Below, piece by piece: positions 46,933 to 57,858 of a DNA stretch of 64,000 bases (positions are counted from its first letter, which is position 1; each line of letters begins with the position of its first letter). A program made the translations under genes and the position numbers. The stretch comes from Scilla litardierei (lineage: Eukaryota; Streptophyta; Magnoliopsida; Asparagales; Asparagaceae), in contig CM061142.1 of the NCBI GenBank assembly GCA_030789695.1, positions 357,219,486-357,283,485 of the forward strand, in the 5' to 3' direction. A model generated the notes under the pieces. It ran no database searches, was not told the origin of the DNA, and worked only from the letters and a program-made list of their open reading frames with translations.

Positions 46933-47540
46933 AATGTAAGTCGTGTCTTGACCCAAACCGTCGTGTCGTGAATACACCGAGCACCAACGTAAGTTAAGCT
47001 AGACACGAAAACAAGGGTCTGACCAGGCTAGTCATTATGATTTGGATGAGCACACTCATGATCATAAGTGACTATAGGTAAAACATATAAGGAGTCATAT
47101 AAAACATATATGGAGTTATATATGATATGAATGATGAAGAGTTCATCTACCGACTGCAGAGTCAAACAATTTGTTGTGCACACTCAAGGTTGTGAGACTC
47201 AGGGTGGTTGGATCCATCTCCCACAAATTTTCTATTATAATAAATTGTTTATTATTATGGCTTAAAAATATTTAAAATAGTACGAGGATTTAATTTGATA
47301 AAAGCAAATCTTATTATATTTTAAATAATAATGAACATATGCTAATATTAGGAGATCTATTCTTTGCAGCATGACGGGTGAAATTAAATATATCCAAGAT
47401 AAGAATAAATCAACTGGATATAAAAATAATGACTAGCAAAGGGAAACAAAAGCAGTATGGAAACATAAGAAGAAATTGCATTCTAATGCCTCAACTTCTA
47501 TAATCATACAAAGTGTAATTATTTTCACGACTTCTAATGC
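46933..47540 (+). other. Copia-B decayed gag region
   Basis: It resumes the leader/gag sequence after CACTA-1 (cttgacccaaaccg, tgagactcagggtggttgga). No coding frame is left. A TTGTG/CTCAA variant of the repeated motif lies near 47174. Confidence 0.55.
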
Positions 47541-49425
47541 ATGGTATTAGATACCGGTGCAGGCTCTCACATTTGTAACAAGTTACAGGGAATGAGAATT
47601 AAAAGAAGGCTCGAAGAGAATGAAGTCAGTCGTTCTCCAGGTCGGCAACACAGCAAATGTTGTTGTAGCCGTGGGAGACGCCAAACACACATTGGCAAAT
47701 GGAAATTACTTGCTTCTGAAGCAATGTTACTATATCCCAAATTTCCTACGCAATATTATCTCCGTTTCAGCCTTGGCCAGAGAAGGTTATAATTTTACTA
47801 TCAACAAAAATGTTATGAACATTTTCTTTGATTGTAAGTTGCTAGGTTTTGGGACTCTCAACAATGGTGTGTACACTTTGAATAATGAAGTTGTATTAAA
47901 TGTTAATACACGAAAACATAAGGAATCAGGTTGTAATGAAACCTATCTTTGGTACTGTAGACTAGGCCATATCGCAGAGAAGAGACTTAGCTAGTTACAT
48001 AAAGAGGGGTCCTTAGGCCTCCCGAATTATGAGTCATTCGACACTTGCGAGTCTTTCCTCAAAGGTAAGATGGCCAAAACTCCTTTTGTAAGCCAATGTG
48101 AGAGAGTTATTGAACTCTTGGGTCTAGTACATACTGATGTATGTGGACCTATGTCTACATTAGCCAAAGGAGGATATTGATTTTTTTTTCATTTACTGAT
48201 GATCACTCTAGGTTTGGACATGTGTTCTTGATGAAACACAAATCCGAAACATTTGAGCGACTCTTAGAGTACCGTAACGAAGTTGAAAAACAGACTGACA
48301 AAAGTATTAAAATCCTTTGATTTGATCGAGGAGGAGAATACTAGAGCCACGAATTCCTTACATATTTAAAAGAGAATGGGATTCTCTCTCAGTTCACACC
48401 TCCTTACACACCTCAACATAACGGTGTGTCAGAGAGGAGAAACTGCACTTTGTTAGACATGGTGCGATCTAATATAAGTGAAGCTGAGTTACCAACATCC
48501 CTCTGGGGCTACGCCCTAGAAACTGCTATCTACATTCTCAACAAGGTTCCGTCGAAATCTGTGCCAACGACACCATATCAGATATGTACTGGCAAGAAAC
48601 CTAGCCTTAATCATTTAAGGGTGTGGGGTTGTCCTGCATACGTCAAAAGGTATAATCCATACAACCTGGAAGATAGATCTGTTTTGTGTAAGTTCATTGG
48701 GTACTTAAGGCATTCATTAGGGTGCACCTTCTACCATCCATAGACACAAAAGATTGTTGTCTCTAAATATGCCACCTTTTTAGACAAGGAATTCCTTATG
48801 AAGGAAGCTAATGGTAATGTGGTAGATCTGGACGAAATCTTAGGAGGAGAACTAACACAAGAACATGTGTCAGAACCAGTGGGAGAATCAGAACTTGATA
48901 TTTCCCAACTAGTCGTTAGGAGGTCTGATAGGATTCCTTAGGCCCCTGATAGGTACTACTGTTTTCTCGTAGCCGGAGGGGTTAAGGATGGCGTCATATT
49001 GGATGATGATCCTATTAGCTTCCAAGATGCCATTAAAAGTAGAGACTCTGAAAAATGGCTAGATGCAATGAAGTCCAAAATTGAATCCATACACGTAAAT
49101 GAGGTATGGACTTTATAGAACATGCCCAATGGAAGTGTTCTTGTTGGCTGCAAATGGATCTTCAGGAAGAAGATTGGTGCAGATGGGAAGATAGAAATGT
49201 ACAAGGCTAGGCTAGTTGTGAAAGTTTATCGTCAGATTCTAGGAATAGATTATGACGAGACTTTCTCACCAGTCGCCATGCACAAGCCTATCCGGATCGT
49301 ACTTGCTATTGATGCCCATTATGACTATGAAATCTGGCAAATTGGATGTAAAGACTGCTTTTCTAAATGTTGACTTAGAGGAGCAGATTTACATGACTCG
49401 GCCAGAAGGTTTCAAAGTCAGTGGG
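47541..49425 (+). pseudogene. Copia-B protease, integrase and start of RT, disrupted
   Basis: Protease VLDTGAGSHICN (47544), then after a frameshift near 47620 GAG-pre-integrase with IPNFLRNIISVSAL and WYCRLGHIAEKRLS, LVHTDVCGPMSTLAKGGY, integrase end SERRNCTLLDMVRS and WGYALETAIYILNKVPSKSV, and RT start VGCKWIFRKKIGADGKIEMY and IDYDETFSPVA. Stops interrupt it at about 47992, 48178, 48319, 48349, 48740, 48938 and 49116; several fit C-to-T changes of arginine or glutamine codons. The RT is cut at 49425 after PEGFKVSG by insertion of Ath-1 and resumes at 59743. The domain order is Ty1/copia. The DTGAGSHICN and SERRN wording recalls Angela/TAR-type lineages, tentatively. Confidence 0.85.
49421..49425. 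repeat. Ath-1 target-site duplication, left
   Basis: gtggg, identical to 59738-59742. Joining the flanks restores the Copia-B RT reading frame across the site. Confidence 0.95.
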
Positions 49426-51304
49426 TGATTCGGGTTGAATATTGCATATTTAACCACCCATTTAGCCCTATTTTGCGCTTATATGATGCTTAATTGGCCT
49501 CTAATACGTTCTTATTTTTAATAACATCATTTATTAGAGTAATTACTTTATTTGTGCACAAAAAATGAATTTTATTGAGTATTTCTGCCTTTTTATATTT
49601 TTCATGGCTTGGTCACGATCTCACGATTCTAACGACTATTTATTTGTATTTTTCTGAGATCTGTGCTAATTACTGTGTATTTTTTAATGCAGAATACCAT
49701 TTAAATGGAGAAATACGCGAGAAATACGGTGTAAATACGAAATACGTACGTACACTCGTTCATTGGGCGACACGTGGCCGCATCCAAGCGGCTAACGCCT
49801 AATCAGACGGAGGAGAGCGAATGAACAGCGGGCGAAGAGCTGACCGTGCGATCAAGATCGGACGGCCCAGATCAGCGTTGATACGTATTCGAATGCGGGC
49901 TACGTGGCCTTCTATCAACCGTCGGATCGTGATCCAACGGTCCTCGAGCGCAGGAAAACAGCGGGCGACGTGGCATCGTACTGGCCGTCGATCTCTCATC
50001 CGATGGCGGAGATCGGCTCCGCTCGAATTCTAAAGCGCAGCACGCCCCGCTGCGACGTGGCTTCATCCCGTACGTCGATCAGCGATCCAACGGCGCTCGA
50101 CAACCCCGCTTCAGCGATCCGCACAAACGAAGAGGGCTGATCCTCACCGTTGCCTCGAGATCGGACGGACGCGAATGATCCCGAGTTGGATTCGGAGAAA
50201 CGTGGATGCGGGCGCGGATCCGATCCGCGTCGACACATGTCGGCTCCTCAGCGCATCCCGCTTTCATCCAACGGCCCAGAATTGCGCCGCTCGTCGGTTG
50301 CGGATCTAAGCGAGTTTTGGGTATATTTGAGCGTAAATTTCGGATCCGAACCGACTTAAAATCCCCTATAAATACCCTAGTATTCCAGAGGGTATGGGAG
50401 ACCAGTTTTGAGCGTATTTTGAGCGTATTGGAGGGGTTACAGAGCGTATTTTCGTGAGATTTTCTGGGGATTTGGAAACAGAGAATAGAGGGTCTTACAG
50501 AAGAATTTCAGATGCTTTTTAAAGAGTTTTGGTGATAGAAATCTCAATTTTACTTCTGTATTTCACGTATTTAGCACGTATTTTGACGTTTTGATCATGT
50601 ATTTGCTAATGAAACGGAGTTTTCTCATCTCCATGCGTGGCTAGTGACCTCGTGTGTTGGTTGTGATGTAGTTAGGGCTATGTGATCGTTGATTTTGTTA
50701 TCTTTTCGCCCTTTATACATGTTTTAATCGCGTATTTCATCGATTTCTATGTATAATCTTATTAAGTATGCTAAGCGGAGACGTGCGCATGCTTAATTGA
50801 ATATGATCTGAGTAAGACTTATTCGTGATATGATCCGAGAGGATATATCGTGACCTGAGAGGGCACTTGTACGTACTTTCTTCATGAAATCGACGTTTTA
50901 CGCGACTACTTTTTGGCACTTTTATTTACGTGTTTTATCGCCATACTTTTCGACGTTCTCATACCCTAACCGGATGAGACGTTGAGTTATAGAAAAGATA
51001 TTTGAAATCATCGATCACAAAACCCTTAACGAAATCACAACCGACACATGCTCCTCTTATTTGCTCTCTATTACGACTCTCCGTACTTTCTTTAGTTTTA
51101 ATTCCTTGTTTACTTAAATCATCATCACAATTGTTTCACAATCGAAAGGTGGTAATTTTTCATCGCTTTATTAATCTTTTGAAATTGATTCTTTTGGCTT
51201 ACAGGTCAACTGTCCCGTGGATTCGATACCTGACTCTCCAGGTTTACTACTTGATCGATCTCCTGCACTTGGGAGTAGCACTCACATCTTTTGAGACGAC
51301 ATCA
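49426..51304 (+). repeat. Ath-1 5' LTR (1,879 bp)
   Basis: Same length as 57859-59737. A GC-rich stretch (49790-50290) rich in cgatc and gcgg words, the TATA box at 50367 and repeated gagcgtatt (50408-50450) lie inside it. The open frames it contains recur in both LTRs and are not genes. Confidence 0.95.
50367..50374 (+). promoter_or_regulatory. TATA box of Ath-1 5' LTR
   Basis: TATAAATA in the context CCCCTATAAATACCC. The 3' LTR has TATGAATA at the same place (58800-58807). Confidence 0.7.
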
Positions 51305-51310
51305 AGTTTT

Positions 51311-51328
51311 TGGCGCCGTTACCGGGGA
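51311..51328 (+). promoter_or_regulatory. Ath-1 primer-binding site
   Basis: TGGCGCCGTTACCGGGGA, complementary to the 3' end of plant tRNA-Asp with one mismatch (A where the usual site has G). It lies 6 bp after the 5' LTR. Confidence 0.9.
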
Positions 51329-51498
51329 CAGCGGTATTTGTGATCCAAACTTTCAGTTTCTCTCGAGGAATATTCGGTGAGATCTTTCCATCTTTTAGTG
51401 TAGGAATTTTTATTTGCTTTCTAAAAAAACACATCTTTTTCTGCTAGTTTATGTGGCATAGATCCCCTACTTCACATAGATTAGTACGAACGGAAAAT

Positions 51499-52653
51499 AT
51501 GGCTAATAATAATGATGGAGCACACATCACGCAACCTGCACAAGAAAGGCCTTTATTGGAAATTTATATGCCATCTAGGGTGGTGACTGATTCATGCATA
51601 GTTTTGCCTGCTGATGCTCATACTTTTAATCTGAAGCCAGGTGTGATCCAACTTTTACCATCTTACCATGGCATTGAAAATAATAACCCTTATTTGCATG
51701 TCAGAAACTTTGAAGAAGTATGCTCAACACAGTTGGATGGAAAGATTAGCCCTGATTCTGTTTATCTTAAACTATTTCCATTCTCGCTGAAAGATAAAGC
51801 TAAACATTGGTTTAAGTCTTTGCCACCTAGATCTATCTCTACTTGGTTACAATTGCAAACAGAGTTTCTAAAAAAATTCTTTTCTTTGCAGAGGACCCAT
51901 GCCTTGAAGCGACAGGTCATGTCCTTTTCGCAGAAGGAGAGGGAGTCATACGACCAAGCATGGGATAGATTCAAGGACCTTCTGATCACGTGCCCACACC
52001 ATGGATACGATAAAGGCCGGGCTATTGGATTCTTTTACGATGGCCTGCAGTCGCAGACTAGGCAGTACATGGAGATGATGTGCAACGGCGAGTTCTTTCA
52101 GAAAACTCCTACGGAGGCATGGGATTACATGGAAACTATAGCGGAGCATGCACGGAGATGGGAGTCTACTTCAGAGTTTGACAGATCAGAGCCACTTCTA
52201 CCAGCTAAAGGAGGCATGCACACATTAAAGCCAGACGATGCAATAAGAGCGCAGGTGGATGCACTACTTACGCAAAGGCTACAAGGCCTAGAGTTGAGAG
52301 CAACAAAAGCAGTCGAAGCTGGACCATTTTGTGCCATTTGTGAGCAGCCCACTCATGACACGTCTGTTTGCCCCGCGATTCCTGCTATGAAAGAGACCAT
52401 AAGGAACCCACAAACTGAAGTAAATTGGGTGTCCAATCAAGGGGTAAATTCAAACACTTTCAACTCTTCTTGGAAGAATCACCCAAATCTGAGATGGGGA
52501 CCACAGCAGCCGGCGCAACAGACGATCACTCCCTACCAGCATCCAAATCATGCGAGCAATCAAGGGAAAAAGGAGCAGAGCGCTGATATCACTGTCGTAC
52601 TTCAGCAAATGATGCAGATGCAGAATCAACAACAACAACAATTTCAGCAGTAG
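51499..52653 (+). CDS. Ath-1 Gag, ended by an in-frame TAG
   Basis: I choose the start at 51499 (MANNNDG); an in-frame ATG at 51451 lies only 120 bp after the PBS. The capsid region includes NPYLHVRNFEEVCST, LKLFPFSLKDKAKHWFKSLP and FYDGLQSQTRQYMEMM, typical of Athila Gag, and a CX2C-type remnant CAICEQPTHDTSVCP near residue 293. It ends in a glutamine-rich stretch (QNQQQQQFQQ) at TAG 52651-52653. The same frame continues directly after the stop, so the TAG is probably a recent change of a glutamine codon rather than the natural end. Gag forms the virus-like particle. Confidence 0.85.
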   Translation: MANNNDGAHITQPAQERPLLEIYMPSRVVTDSCIVLPADAHTFNLKPGVIQLLPSYHGIENNNPYLHVRNFEEVCSTQLDGKISPDSVYLKLFPFSLKDKAKHWFKSLPPRSISTWLQLQTEFLKKFFSLQRTHALKRQVMSFSQKERESYDQAWDRFKDLLITCPHHGYDKGRAIGFFYDGLQSQTRQYMEMMCNGEFFQKTPTEAWDYMETIAEHARRWESTSEFDRSEPLLPAKGGMHTLKPDDAIRAQVDALLTQRLQGLELRATKAVEAGPFCAICEQPTHDTSVCPAIPAMKETIRNPQTEVNWVSNQGVNSNTFNSSWKNHPNLRWGPQQPAQQTITPYQHPNHASNQGKKEQSADITVVLQQMMQMQNQQQQQFQQ

Positions 52654-53937
52654 TTTCAGCAGCTTAACGAAAACTTTTCTAAAATTGCTGCGTCCATAGA
52701 AAAAGGTACTTTACCAGCTCAATCTGTTGCAAATCCTAACATAAATTCCTCTTCTTTTTCAGGTGACAACGTAAAACCATGTAAGGCGGTGACTACTTTG
52801 CGTATCGGAAAAGAGATAGAAAAGCCAGAGCCACCTAGGCATGAACAAATAGTCGAGGAGAAACAGGATGAGCTTGTACCACAAAAGTTGCAGGAGAAGA
52901 AGAAAAGCTTGGAAAAAGAGGAGGTCAAAGAAAATGAGCCTGAACCATATACACCTCCAGCTCCATTTCCACAGAGGCTAACACCACCTTCAAAAGATAA
53001 GTATCAGTCAGAAATTAGGGATATCTTCAAACAGGTAAAAATTAATATTCCCTTGCTTGATGCGATAAACCAAGTGCCTGCCTATGCTAAGTTTTTAAAG
53101 GACTTATGCACTGTGAAACGGACGCTTAATGTGAAAAAGAAAGCTTTTTTCACGCAACAGGTAAGTGCCATAGTTCAACATAATACCCCACCTAAATACA
53201 AAGATCCAGGTTCTCCTACTATTCCTTGCACTATAGGAACAAAGAGCTTTGGAAATGCGTTGCTTGATTTGGGTTCGAGTGTGAATATTTTGCCTTACTC
53301 TGTTTTCTTGAATCTAGGTTTGGGAGAGTTGAAACCAACGCCAGTGGTGCTACAGTTAGCAGACAGATCAATGAAAGTTTCAAGAGGTTGTGTGGAGGAT
53401 GTTTTGGTTCAGGTGGACAAGTTCTATTACCCCGTGGATTTCATCGTCCTAGACATACATGGACCACCTTTTGGTAACATCACTCATGTCATCTTGGGAC
53501 GTCCATACCTCGCTACATGCAATGCCGTAATCAATTGTAGGGATGGACAGTTGAAAATAGCGTTTGGTAATATGAAGCTTGAATTAAATATCTTTAAATC
53601 ATGTAAGTTGGGTGTTGAAAGTATTGAAGAGGTATGCTTTATTGAAAACTTGATTGAAGACTACTTTGAGGCTGAGTATGAATGTGACTCTAACTATATT
53701 GACTATAATTTTGATGATATTAATGAGTCTTATTTTATGCAGGGTACTCCAGAAAAATCAAGGGAAGCATGGGCACCGAGGTTTGAACCATTGCCATCTG
53801 GACTGCCACCACAACTACCCTCTGACGTGGAGCATCCAAAGCTTGAGCTTAAGCCATTACCGGACTACTTGAAGTATGCATTCCTAGGAAAAGAAGAGAC
53901 TTTCCCTGTGGTAATATCCTCCAAACTTACACTTTAA
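52654..53937 (+). pseudogene. Ath-1 Gag C-terminus and protease
   Basis: Same frame as gag. It passes through PYTPPAPFPQRLTPP, then NIPLLDAINQVPAYAKFLK, and the protease block ALLDLGSSVNILPYSVF with later VILGRPYLAT. The internal ATG at 52789 is not a natural start. The frame ends at TAA 53935-53937, still before RT and again with the frame continuing on the other side. Processing protease of the Gag-Pol polyprotein. Confidence 0.85.
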
Positions 53938-54776
53938 CAGGAACACTCATTGCTTGATGTGCTTAGGGAACATAAAGGGGCCATTGGATGGTCCATTGCA
54001 GACATCAAGTTTTTGGCGCCGTTGCCAGATATCAAAGGTATAAATCCCTTAACTTGTACACATCACATTTATCTTGAGGATGATTCAAAGCCCACGCGTG
54101 AAATGTAACGTCGGTTGAACCCGACGTTAAAAGAAGTGGTAAAAGGTGAGGTTCTTAAATTACTTGATGCTGGAATTATTTATCCAATCTCTGATAGCAA
54201 GTGGGTTAGTCCAACTCAAGTCGTGCCTAAGAAATCTGGTTTAACTGTGGTTAAGAATGAAAATAATGAACGCATACCTATGCGAACCACCACTGGATGG
54301 AGAATGTGTATTGATTATAGGAAGCTTAATTCGAAAACAAGAAAAGACCACTTTCCTTTGCAATTCCTAGATCAAATTTTAGAAAGAGTGGCCGGTAATG
54401 AGTATTATTGTTTTCTAGATGGCTACTCAGGTTACTATCAGATAGAGATTGCTTTAGAGGATCAAGAGAAAACCACTTTCACTTGGCCCTTTGGAACTTT
54501 CGCATTTAGGAGAATGCCATTTGGTCTATGCAATGCACCTGCTACTTTTCAACGTTGCATGTTGAGCATCTTCAGTGATATGGTTGAAAAGATAGTAGAA
54601 GTATTATGGATGATTTCTCTGTATATGGTACTTCCTTTGAAAATTGTTTATCTAACTTGGCCCTTGTTTTGTGCAGGTGTAAAGAGAAGAACTTGCTACT
54701 CAATTGGGAAAAGTGCCACTTCATGACTACGGAAGGTTTGCTACTTGGACACTTAGTCTCTAAAGCAGGTATTTAG
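53938..54776 (+). pseudogene. Ath-1 reverse transcriptase, disrupted
   Basis: The frame continues with REHKGAIGWSIADIK, then nine extra codons (FLAPLPDIK, from 54009 to 54035) before GINP. A TAA lies at 54106-54108. RT motifs follow: WVSPTQVVPKKSG, MCIDYRKLNSKTRKDHFPLQ, YCFLDGYSGYYQI and FGTFAFRRMPFGLCNAPATF. A 1-nt deletion near 54606 disrupts the frame at the catalytic MDD box, after which DDFSVYG and KCHFMTTEG appear in the next frame. That frame has a TAG at 54774-54776. It is inactive as it stands. Confidence 0.9.
54009..54035 (+). other. 27-nt in-frame insertion copying the PBS region
   Basis: From 54001, GACATCAAGTTTTTGGCGCC and the following GTTGCC match 51298-51323 (LTR end plus PBS) with one mismatch in 26 bp. 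A normal IADIK-GI junction flanks it, and nine codons are added without shifting the frame. Confidence 0.8.
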
Positions 54777-56309
54777 GTGGACAGGGCAAAGGTTGAAGTA
54801 ATAGAGAAGTTGCCAATGCCAAAAAGCGTCAGGGATATTCGCTCCTTCTTGGGACATGCAGGATTCTATAGACGCTTCATAAAGGATTTCAGCTCTATCT
54901 CTCGACCTCTTTGCAATTTATTAACTTCAAATACTGAATTTATTTGGACACAAGAGTGTCAAAGTTCTTTTGAAAAACTGAAATCTTTACTTGTCTCATC
55001 GCCTATTTTACAGGTTCCAGATTGGACTCTTCCTTTCGAGATAATGTGCGATGCGAGTGATTACGCAGTAGGAGCAGTCCTTGGTCAAAAGAAAGAAAAA
55101 GTTCCTTATGTTATTTACTACGCAAGTAAGGCCATGAACGATGCTCAAAGAAATTACACGACAACGGAAAAGGAATTACTTGCGGTGGTATTTACATTGG
55201 ACAATTTCAGGAGCTACATTTTGGGATCACCCATCGTCGTCTATACGGACCATTCTGCACTCAAATATTTATTATCTAAAAAGGATGCAAAACCTAGACT
55301 TATACGATGGATTCTTCTTTTGCAGGAGTTCAACATCGCGATACGAGACAAAAAGGGAGTAGAAAATCATGTTGCAGATCACCTCTCTCGATTGACGGTG
55401 GGTACAGAGTCATCAGATACACCATTAAGATATTCCTTCCCCGATGAGCAACTTTTCACCGTCTCTACTTTACCATGGTATGCGGACATAGTAAATTATT
55501 TGGTGACAGGTAGAACTCCATCACATTGGTCCTCTCTTGATTTTAAACGTTTCAAACACGAGGTAAAATCTTTCTACTTTGACGATCCATATCTCTTTAA
55601 ATATTGTGGAGACCAAATTGTGAGACGATGTATACCCGATCATGAGATTAGTAGTGTTTTACAGTTTTGCCATGATGGGTTATGTGGAGGACATTTTTCT
55701 GCTCATAAAACTGTTGCAAAAATTTTACAATGTGGATTTTTCTGGCCCACCATGTTTAAAGATGCTTATGCTTATTGTAAATCATGTGTGCGTTGTCAAC
55801 AGTTGGGGGGAATCACAAAAAGAAACATGATGCCTTTAAATCCCATGATAGAAATAGAAATATTTGATTGTTGGGGGATTGATTTTATGGGACCTTTTCC
55901 ACCTTCGTTTGGTTATGTCTTCATACTCGTTGCGATTGATTATGTTTCTAAATGGGTGGAAGCTATTTCTTGCAGGACTAATGACGCATCCATCGTGCTA
56001 AAGTTCCTGAAAGAAAATATTTTCGCACGTTTTGGAGTGCCAAAGGCCATTATCAGTGATGGAGGTTCCCACTTTTGCAATAGGCTCTTCGCAAATTTAA
56101 TGACGAAGTTTGGGGTGACGCACAAAATTTCAACTCCATACCACCCCCAAACGAACGGACAAGCAGAACTTGCAAATAGGGAGATCAAGAATATACTTCA
56201 GAAAACGGTGAATCCCACGCGCAAAGATTGGAGTCTTCGCTTACCTGAAGCTTTATGGGCATACAGGACGGCATACAAGACCATTCTAGGGATGTCCCCT
56301 TACCGTTAA
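54777..56309 (+). pseudogene. Ath-1 RNase H and integrase
   Basis: It opens with RT thumb residues ([18 protein letters not shown]). RNase H shows [41 protein letters not shown] and [10 protein letters not shown], giving the D-E-D-D set. Integrase shows the zinc finger [10 protein letters not shown]...CKSCVRCQQ, the core [23 protein letters not shown] and [11 protein letters not shown], giving D-D-E. It ends at TAA 56307-56309 right after MSPYR, and the frame continues beyond, so this is a nonsense change rather than the natural end. Confidence 0.9.
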
Positions 56310-56771
56310 ATTTATGGAAAAAATTGTCATCTTCCCGTTGAATTAGAACATAAATCTTATTGGGCTATCAAATCATTAAATTTGCTTGATGACTCATCAA
56401 ATGATTCTCGTAAATTACAGATTTTGGAGCTTGAGGAGTTACGGAGGGAGGCATATGAAAATGCAAAGTTGGCGAAGGAACGAATGAAAGCTGTGCACGA
56501 CAAGGCGATCCTTCGAAAAGAATTCAAGCTCGGGGACAAAGTTCTTCTTTATAACTCACGATTGCATATATTTCCAGGAAAGCTACGTTCCAAGTGGTCG
56601 GGTCCATTTCATGTCAAACAAGTTTTTCCACACGGAGCAGTGATTGTGGTGAATGAAAAGGATGGAAGCGAGTTCAAAGTCAATGGGCAACGACTGAAAC
56701 ACTTTCAAGAACTCTGGACCAAGGAGGACACGACCATGGAGCTTGCGGATCCACCTTCGGGTGGCACTTAA
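56310..56771 (+). pseudogene. Ath-1 integrase C-terminal domain
   Basis: It continues in frame after the TAA: CHLPVELEHKSYWAIK, KLAKERMKAVHDKAILRKEF, GDKVLLYNSRLHIFPGKLRS, KWSGPFHVKQVFPHGAV and FKVNGQRLKHF, the usual GPF/Y-type module that closes Ty3/gypsy pol. The natural stop is TAA at 56769-56771. Confidence 0.85.
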
Positions 56772-57847
56772 ATCGGTGTGTTCTTTCCTTAACTCAGTAG
56801 TAGTAGATTTTCTTTTATTTATTTTACATTTTTTTAGGATTTTTGCCTCTAGTATGCTCTTTTCAACTTTGAGGACAAATTTTGTCTTTAAGTTGGGGGA
56901 GTGTATTAGACTTTTTTGGTTAGGATTTTTTTTCTATAAAAAAGAGAGAAAAAAAGAGAATAAATCACCATCCCTCACCCTCTAACATCACCTTAGCCCT
57001 CTTGAAGTGTCACTTTTTCGGATGATTACGTATTGATCGAGTTCTAAAAAATTGTTTATGTCGTAAATTAATTTTTATTCCTTCATGGATTTACTGTTAA
57101 TATGCTATTCATGAAAACTTTCAATTGCCATGATTAATATCTCGAAATAGTTTGAATTTATTTCATGCATGCTATGGTGATGAAAAAAAACTTAAGTATA
57201 CACGATTTATTAGAAAAGTCTTCAAGTTGAAGAGGAATTTGGCCAGTATTACTAATGTTTATGTTCATATTTATGGGTGTTGAGTTGCTTACAAAAAAGG
57301 GGAAAAATGAAGAAAAAAATGAAATGAATAAGTTTGCCACTAAATAAATAACTTGGTTGGCTCGAGTAGTACAGTCCGAGGGGTCCTTTTTGGCCTAATG
57401 CCCTATTATCGTCTGATTTGGGAGCCATTGACCGGAACCTCACTCATTTAATGGAGCGATCCAAGCTATACATTTTTCCGCAAATGTTGCCTGATGCGCG
57501 TTACACGGAACTAAGGAAAAAAAGAAATTGTGAATATGCTAAGCAACTTCAATACCCATGATTTGAATGATCTTTTTGAGATGCCACTTCCTTTGAGATG
57601 AGAAAACTAGAATATAACGATGTGTTATACTTTCGTTTGCACAAAACGATGCTTGCATGCTATTTTTTCAAATTAAATTAGAGAAAATATCTTGCGATTG
57701 ATCGTGAGCATGGATTGTGTATATTGATAGTTTAGATCATGTTGGAAAGCGTATTATTGAGCCATGCCATAAGCAATTGATAGAATTTATTGTCTTATTT
57801 ATCATTCGATTTCATCGCTCTTTTTGCTAGAGACTAGCAAAACGCTA
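56772..57847 (+). other. Ath-1 3' noncoding spacer
   Basis: About 1.1 kb without genes. It begins with an internal AAGTTGGGGGAG tract (56891-56902) after ttgaggacaaa, the same arrangement as the tracts in Ath-d, followed by AT-rich DNA. The extra ORF seen in some Athila elements is absent. Confidence 0.7.
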
Positions 57848-57858
57848 GTTGGGGGGTG
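57848..57858 (+). promoter_or_regulatory. Ath-1 polypurine tract
   Basis: GTTGGGGGGTG directly before the 3' LTR start TGATTCGGG. Confidence 0.8.

Noticed and set aside
49799..50457. Cluster of 60-87-codon frames on both strands
   Set aside because: They lie in the GC-rich part of the Ath-1 5' LTR and recur at the same place in the 3' LTR (58232-58821).
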